Below are positions 58,985 to 64,000 of a stretch of 64,000 nucleotides of DNA, in pieces. This stretch comes from Macrotrachela quadricornifera. Lineage: Eukaryota > Rotifera > Eurotatoria > Philodinida > Philodinidae. The number at the start of each line of letters is the position of its first letter. Position 1 is the first letter of the stretch. Position numbers and translations under genes: made by a program. The notes below the pieces were generated by a model. The model did no database searches and had not been told where the DNA came from. It was given only the letters and a program-made list of their open reading frames with translations. The stretch is from positions 369,552 to 433,551 of the forward strand of contig JAJEKB010001368.1 in assembly GCA_022393335.1 (NCBI GenBank), in the 5' to 3' direction.

Positions 58985-59805
58985 TCTGATATATGATACG
59001 TATACATGGGACTATATACTATCATATTCCGGGATAACTTTTTATTCCATACTGTCTTTCTTATAATATGACATAGAGTACACCTGATGGTCATAGTAAT
59101 GGTCATGATTATGATAGAAGGAGACGAGATGCTGGTAGACGGCCACTACAAAAACAAATAAATATTATATAGAGTACTGTGGCGTACGTCAATGTTGAAA
59201 ATTGATTTGAGATGATGAGAAATAGATAATGTTGCATTACCACTATCTTTTTGTTGCCTAGTGATAATGAATTCACCAACCGTCAAAATATGTTCCTTAG
59301 CTAAATGATAAAATGTGTGTACATATTTAGGTGCACCATGATCACGATTAGCACTATCTATATCCATTACTTCTCTATGCTCAAGAAATAATTAAGAAGT
59401 TGATATAATAGTTGCTGATCGCGGTGTAAACGTTTTGGCACATGTACACATGCTTCTGTTTTGTTCATTCTTTCTACCATCAAATTCAGTATGAATAATG
59501 ATACAATTTCATTTTCTGCAATACTATATGATCTTCCTCTTGGATTCAATAACTCAGAAAGGAATTTAATTAGATGCTGGCAAGCTCCAAATGCACTCCA
59601 TTGTGAACGTGATGCTACAGTTTGATATTCAATCTCTAGTATTTCATTTCGGCGTACTGGCGATCTATCAGCACCTGATCTCCTACTATGATTACGACCA
59701 CCAGGTTTATTCTAAGTGTCATATTATGAGAAAGACAGCATGATTTAAAAAGTTATCCTAGATTATGATAGTACATAGTGTCAGGTATACGTACTATATA
59801 CAAAA
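58985..59805 (-). pseudogene. Unrecognised coding relic flanked by inverted copies of its own exon start
   Basis: On the minus strand, an acceptor-like gacacttag is followed from 59713 by an open frame of ~115 codons with no ATG at its head (PGGRNHSRRSGADRSPVRR, then QWSAFGACQHLIKFL). It ends near 59370 with gtaatg, a possible donor. A second frame in +1 follows to 59146 (HGAPKYVHTFYHLAKEH). On the plus strand, 58985-59145 is an inverted copy of 59650-59805, including the same upstream flank, acceptor and first ~20 codons. Two copies of one gene fragment therefore converge. Codon-like composition suggests it was once a real protein; the family is unknown. Confidence 0.45.
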
Positions 59806-59954
59806 TCTGCTAAACACAGTAGAATCCCAAGTCGAACAGTATGACACGGGAACGGTCGGTTCCGCGTTATTTTAAACATTTAATGGAAGCAGTATTCATA
59901 CGAGAAATTTTTTTTTAGATTTTTCCAGTAGAATTCAGTAGTGTAAACTTGAAA

Positions 59955-60165
59955 GTTGAATTCAAATATTCAACCATCATTCAAGTTTTCAAGTATTCAA
60001 CCATTCAAGTATTCAGTTATTCAAGTATTTAACTATTCAAATATTCAACTCTTCAAGTACTCAACTATTCAAGCATTTAACCATTCAAGTATACAACTAT
60101 TCAGGTATACAACTATTCAGGTATTCAAATATTTAAGTATTCAATCATTCAAGTATACAACTATT
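59955..60165 (+). repeat. 15-bp simple repeat field
   Basis: Irregular tandem copies of attcaagtattcaac, period about 15 bp (with 8-bp sub-units). The 96-aa frame over it repeats a five-residue pattern and is not a gene. A short echo, gttgaattcaagtttcaag, lies at about 60340. Confidence 0.75.
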
Positions 60166-60174
60166 CAAGTAAAC

Positions 60175-60330
60175 CCGCATAACCATCCGTCTCCTTCTGC
60201 TGGGTTTTGCTTCTCTGCGAAGAATTGCGCCTTCACTCTCAGCTGACCCTTTTGAGTTTAGTCCCACCTCTCTCCAAAAGACTGCACTCTCACTGTAAGC
60301 TGTCTCTGTTGGGCTTGACCCCATCGCTTC
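60175..60330 (+). repeat. About 57-bp imperfect tandem duplication
   Basis: The block gcgccttcactctcagctg-cc-tttgagtttagtccca is followed by a related block with gcactctcactgtaagctg and gttgggcttgacccc; a partial earlier copy has ctgctgggttttgc. It is more GC-rich than its surroundings. Confidence 0.5.
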
Positions 60331-60719
60331 AAAGTTGAATAGTTGAATTCAAGTTTCAAGTATTCCATATATGATATATTGATAGGAATTCAAATTTTGA
60401 CCAAACATAGCATCTTTCTATTATTAACCATCAAATTACTATATTAGGGAGTGAAAGAATATTGTTATCCCACTGTTATTAATATTAATAATAAATAACT
60501 TTTTTTTTTCGAAAGATAACTTTTAACTCCAATCAATGCTTATTACGTCAGTCACAATGCCAATATCAATACCATTTAGTATTGATTCGCATCGATATAG
60601 ATTAGGATCGAAACAGTTCTAGATCATACGTTTAGACTCTTTGCGGGAAGGTTTTAATTGAACAGATCAGTTTTGTGTACTCATCGAATACTCTTCATAA
60701 TCTATTCTAAACAGCTCCC

Positions 60720-60980
60720 AATAACTTTTCGTCCCTACCTGTAGAGATTATCTGAAAGTTGCTCGTCTTTACCAAGGGCATCGTTCAGGACTTGCTGATT
60801 CCTACCTGAGCATCGTCTAGAGCTCATTGCATCCTACATGAGATATCATCCGGATCTTGCTGAACCTGTCTGTATGTGTTATCTAGAATGTGTTGGAGTT
60901 TACTCAAGAATAGCATCTAGAACCTTTTAGATCTTACCTATCGTTGCTATTTACAGGTTTTCTGACTTTTACTGGTGATT
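60720..60980 (+). repeat. About 34-bp degenerate minisatellite
   Basis: Units resembling catcgtctagagctcattgc-tcctacctgag recur at about 60780, 60811, 60846, 60881 and 60914. Period and wording are close to the array at 62200-62330 read on the other strand, and in period to those at 855-1168 and 7075-7480. Confidence 0.6.
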
Positions 60981-63205
60981 GTACAGCTAATATCTCTAAT
61001 AACAACACATTCATGGAAATTGGTCTATGATTTTATGTAAGATAAAAGTTGATATTAATTAAAGTATTCTGATAGACTAGAATCGTTTTGCAAGACTTTA
61101 TTTCTTACTGAGTGAAAAGTAAACTGTTTATGACTGCGACCACTTGTATTCCTTAGGTGCTCAAAAAGCGTTTTCGTCATTTTTTTATTTATAATTTTGA
61201 TAGATCGATACAAAAAAAAGTATATTAATCACGAATATCATCTTATATTTTTATATTAGTCAAGTAATAAGGGATGCCTTGGGCATGTTTGAAAAATGAA
61301 AAAGTCAGTTTGAGGTCTAAAACGGCATTAATATTCGTACATGAATCGTCGGTATTAGGCTTCTTCGATGTAGAATCTTCTTTTCTATCATAATATATGA
61401 GAAGATTTCTGAGATAAGATTCTTCTTGAAAAGTTATTCGGCGAATATCACACTCAATTGATATCTTACTGTCATATGCAATGTTACTTTACATCAGTGA
61501 ATCAACGATGTTTTTATGTAGAAAAGATAACTCGACGAACTCTTTCCAGTGAAACTACTTTCAATACTGTTTGTATTGCTCTTGTAGCACTTGTATAGGC
61601 ATTCTGGGTTAGTGAGAATGTGCCTATAATGATAACCTTAATGTTGGTTTTCATCGTTATAGGTAATTTCGTTGGAAAGAGCTCGTTGATTCGCTGGCAT
61701 AGCGTAACATTGCATGTGACAGTGAGATTCCAATTCGGAATGGTATTCATTGAACAACTTTTCAAGAAGAATTCTATCTCCAAAATCTTCTTATATGTTC
61801 TGATAGAGAGAAAAATTCTACATAGAATGAATGTAATACCAACGATCGTACACTTGGTAATAACGATCTTTTAGATTAAAAACTGATTTTTCAGCATTTC
61901 AAAGATGTCCAACATGTCTGTTACTGCTCGATTGAGATAGAAACAAAACATGACATTCGTGATGAGTACGTTTCATTGCATTGATTTATAAAGACCGTAA
62001 TCGAAAAAGACAGAAATATTCTTTGAGTATACTTCAGGCAAAAAGAAACTGATTATTCAGAGTACTAAATAAAGTTGTGGAAAACAATACAATTCAATCA
62101 TGAACGTAAAGTTGAAATCACTTTTTACTATTGTGCATATAGACATGCAGTCATTTTGAGGAATGCTTTATTATTATAGTTATTGACTCTATGACACCCA
62201 ACAAGCATCAAAAAATTTCGAGATAGCATCCCCAGATATAGCTCAACAGATTCTAGACAACATTCCCAAGTAGGATTCGACGAGTTCGAGAAACCATTTC
62301 TAGATGCAAGTTGGGAAGTTGTGGGAAGCTGCCTAAAATACATATGAGTTCTTCGAATCGATCTTTTAAACAATTTTTTTGCGCAAAAGATTTAAACTTT
62401 TGGTCTTGAACCGGCGTAGTCCTTGTCAATATCAATACCTTAATATCAGTCAATAGTAAATTGTTTGTTACTGAAATTATTAGTATTGTGACACTCCTAT
62501 CACTAACTCATACTTGTTCACCACGTAATAGTGAATATTGATTAAGAAGTTTCAATAGTAATCAGTTAAAAGCGAGTGAAACCTTCAGTACAGAGAAAAA
62601 CGCGAGAAACGACAGAAGTTTAATATCGGAGAAGGTTTTTAATGTGAATTAGGACCACTTGATTGACTGAAAGCCTTCCAATATATTTTTTGTTGTGATT
62701 GAAAAAGTGCCAACAATTCAGTCAAATTACTGGGTCTTAGAACGGTAGAACACTGTTTTATAAAAGAAAATCTGGTATTCATTTAATAGAGAAGGAGAAA
62801 GAGGGTTAAAATTCTAAAGAATCCCAAATCTGATGTTTCCTCCTCGATTTGAAAATTCACATTTAGTGTCATTGTTAATCTTGTAATAGTTAAGTGAGAA
62901 CTAGATGAAGAAAACAAAAATGAAGGAAATCGGTAAAATTCATAGCAGCATGATGTCACTTCTGTACTTCATGACTATAAGACAGGACATCGAAATTTCT
63001 CATCATAGTCAGATATTATTTTGCCAAAAATTAAAAGCGCAAAAAATAATATTGCTTGTAAGCAGACTAATAGCTCTCGTTTAGAAGCACATATGTATAT
63101 GTATGGTTTCAAATGACGACTTACTCACCGCCGTTCGTTAAATACAATCGTTGTTCTGTTGACGAAGAGAGCAAAAAAAGAACACGTGCAAACAACATCG
63201 TAAAA
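60981..63205. other. Gene-poor stretch
   Basis: Apart from the minisatellite at 62.2 kb, no supported feature. The overlapping frames at 61514-61874 on both strands have no domains. An upstream ATG at 63113 is in frame with the G-alpha-like gene but adds 31 residues that have no counterpart in that family. Confidence 0.4.
62200..62330 (-). repeat. Short 35-bp minisatellite, inverted relative to 60.7 kb
   Basis: On the minus strand, catctagaaatggtttctcg, tgtctagaatctgttgagct and gctatctcgaa mark three to four units about 35-45 bp apart that match the catctaga core of the 60.7-61.0 kb array. Confidence 0.5.
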
Positions 63206-63566
63206 ATGCCAAAATTGTGCAGTTGTTCTCGGGCACATAGAAATGAGGACCAAATATCCAAACGAATTGATGCTAAATTGAAAGAAGACGAAATGATCTA
63301 CAACTCTACATATCGACTTCTTGTATTAGGTGAGCTTTTCTCTTTATTTCAACTAGCAGTAACATTTACTTGTTTTTTTTTTATTTTTCAGGTGACGACG
63401 AAGTAACCAAGTTGTCTATGTTGTATTGCATGCGTATTTCGGGTGATCCTCACTCGCATCAGTCAGTGTTGTTTTTTTTCTATTTCGACGTTTTCAGCGC
63501 TTTTTTTCTAGAGAAAAAATCGACCGAATTTCTGAAATTAAACGTATTATTCGTGATTCTCTCACA
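63206..63566 (+). pseudogene. 5' part of a G-protein alpha-s-like gene with altered P-loop
   Basis: Three exons, 63206-63329, 63392-63461 and 63512-63566, with short introns (62 and 50 bp) and consistent phases, encode 83 residues. They align with the start of G-alpha-s: a Cys-rich N-terminus (MPKLCSCS, palmitoylation-like), the helix ISKRIDAKLKEDEMIYNSTYRLLVLG, the P-loop region, MRIS, and EKIDRISEIKRIIRD matching the first helical-domain segment. The first intron falls at the G just before the P-loop, as in animal G-alpha genes. Where the family has GAGESGKST, this copy has GDDEVTKLS, so the phosphate-binding glycines and Ser are lost. No continuation was found: after a gtatgt donor at 63567 the obvious acceptor at ~63658 leads straight to a stop. 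Probably a truncated, non-nucleotide-binding relic, though the gene could resume beyond the window. Confidence 0.6.
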
Positions 63567-63659
63567 GTATGTATGTCAAATAGACTTTCTCGTAAAACAT
63601 TCTTATTTGTGCGTTAGTCTGAAATTTTCTTCAATATTCTGATTTTTTTATTTCTCAGT

Positions 63660-64000
63660 GAAACGAAAATGTATTAGCGTATCACTTCAACTAAGGATAA
63701 TGGATGAGATGATTTTTTCCAGATCAAAAATTCCAACCATCATATTGATGTTCACAATCTATGTATCATGATTTCGCCAGATAATGTACCTATATCATAA
63801 TACCTATTCTTCGATCAATGTCGAAACTCTGTAACGTTTCAGTTAATGACTGTAGTTGTAATGTTATAATAGTCGGTCAATCAATGACTGGAAGATATTC
63901 TTGAGCGTCTTATCTGACAACTATGTATTTATAATAAAATATCTATTAATAAGCAATAAAAAGCTCATACCTGTCATGTACTTTGTAGATAAGTGTTTCG
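63660..64000. other. Window end, nothing recognised
   Basis: AT-rich sequence after the last readable G-alpha-like exon. No frame matching the rest of that family could be found. Confidence 0.35.

Noticed and set aside
59956..60246. 96-aa FKYSxIQ-repeat protein
   Set aside because: A 15-bp simple repeat keeps the frame open by its period alone.
61514..61874. Overlapping 84-89 aa frames on both strands
   Set aside because: Mutually exclusive frames with no motif, splice signal or repeat of coding pattern.

Overview
The window is strongly AT-rich eukaryotic DNA. Its genes carry very short introns (50-75 bp, GT..AG) and it holds many foldback and TIR elements and locally duplicated, inverted gene copies. 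Together with the gene content (VLIG-type giant GTPases, RING-TRAF-LRR proteins, piggyBac) this points to an invertebrate animal. I favour a bdelloid rotifer, but that is inferred from style and not proven by any marker.

Region by region. 1-9.5 kb is gene-poor: minisatellites, LINE/SINE-like 3' tails, and a decayed copy of the local coiled-coil gene that is split by a TTAA-flanked MITE and has a second foldback in its 5' flank. 10.7-17.4 kb (-) is a two-exon gene for a ~2208-aa VLIG-like GTPase with a C-terminal vWA domain. 17.4-21.5 kb is intergenic, with a second coiled-coil gene remnant on +. 21.5-24.5 kb (-) is coiled-coil gene A, two exons. 25.6-32.2 kb (+) is the second VLIG-vWA gene. 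33.2-38.5 kb (-) is a five-exon AAA+ ATPase with a CHORD-like Cys/His C-terminus; its Walker A is split by an intron that has been inflated by two foldbacks. 38.6-42.7 kb (-) is coiled-coil gene B, ending only about 126 bp before the ATPase start. 43.4-46.2 kb is a frameshifted piggyBac inserted in a decayed LTR-retroelement gag-protease region (to about 47.9 kb). 49.1-50.7 kb is a large near-perfect foldback. 50.9-51.4 kb (-) is an unrecognised small gene. 52.8-53.1 kb is an assembly gap inside a repeat. 53.8-54.7 kb is a multi-arm Tc1/mariner-like foldback. 55.4-56.5 kb (+) is a RING-TRAF-LRR gene. 57-63 kb is repeats and gene relics. 63.2-63.6 kb (+) is the 5' end of a G-protein alpha-s-like gene with an altered P-loop.

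The most interesting pattern is a repeated head-to-head (divergent) pair: a coiled-coil gene facing away from a VLIG-vWA GTPase gene. One pair is intact (coiled-coil A / GTPase 2). Its inverted counterpart has an intact GTPase 1 and a decayed coiled-coil partner. Two further coiled-coil copies (one decayed, one intact) have lost any partner to transposons. That the two proteins work together, perhaps in immunity as for other VLIG/GBP-family GTPases, is inference.
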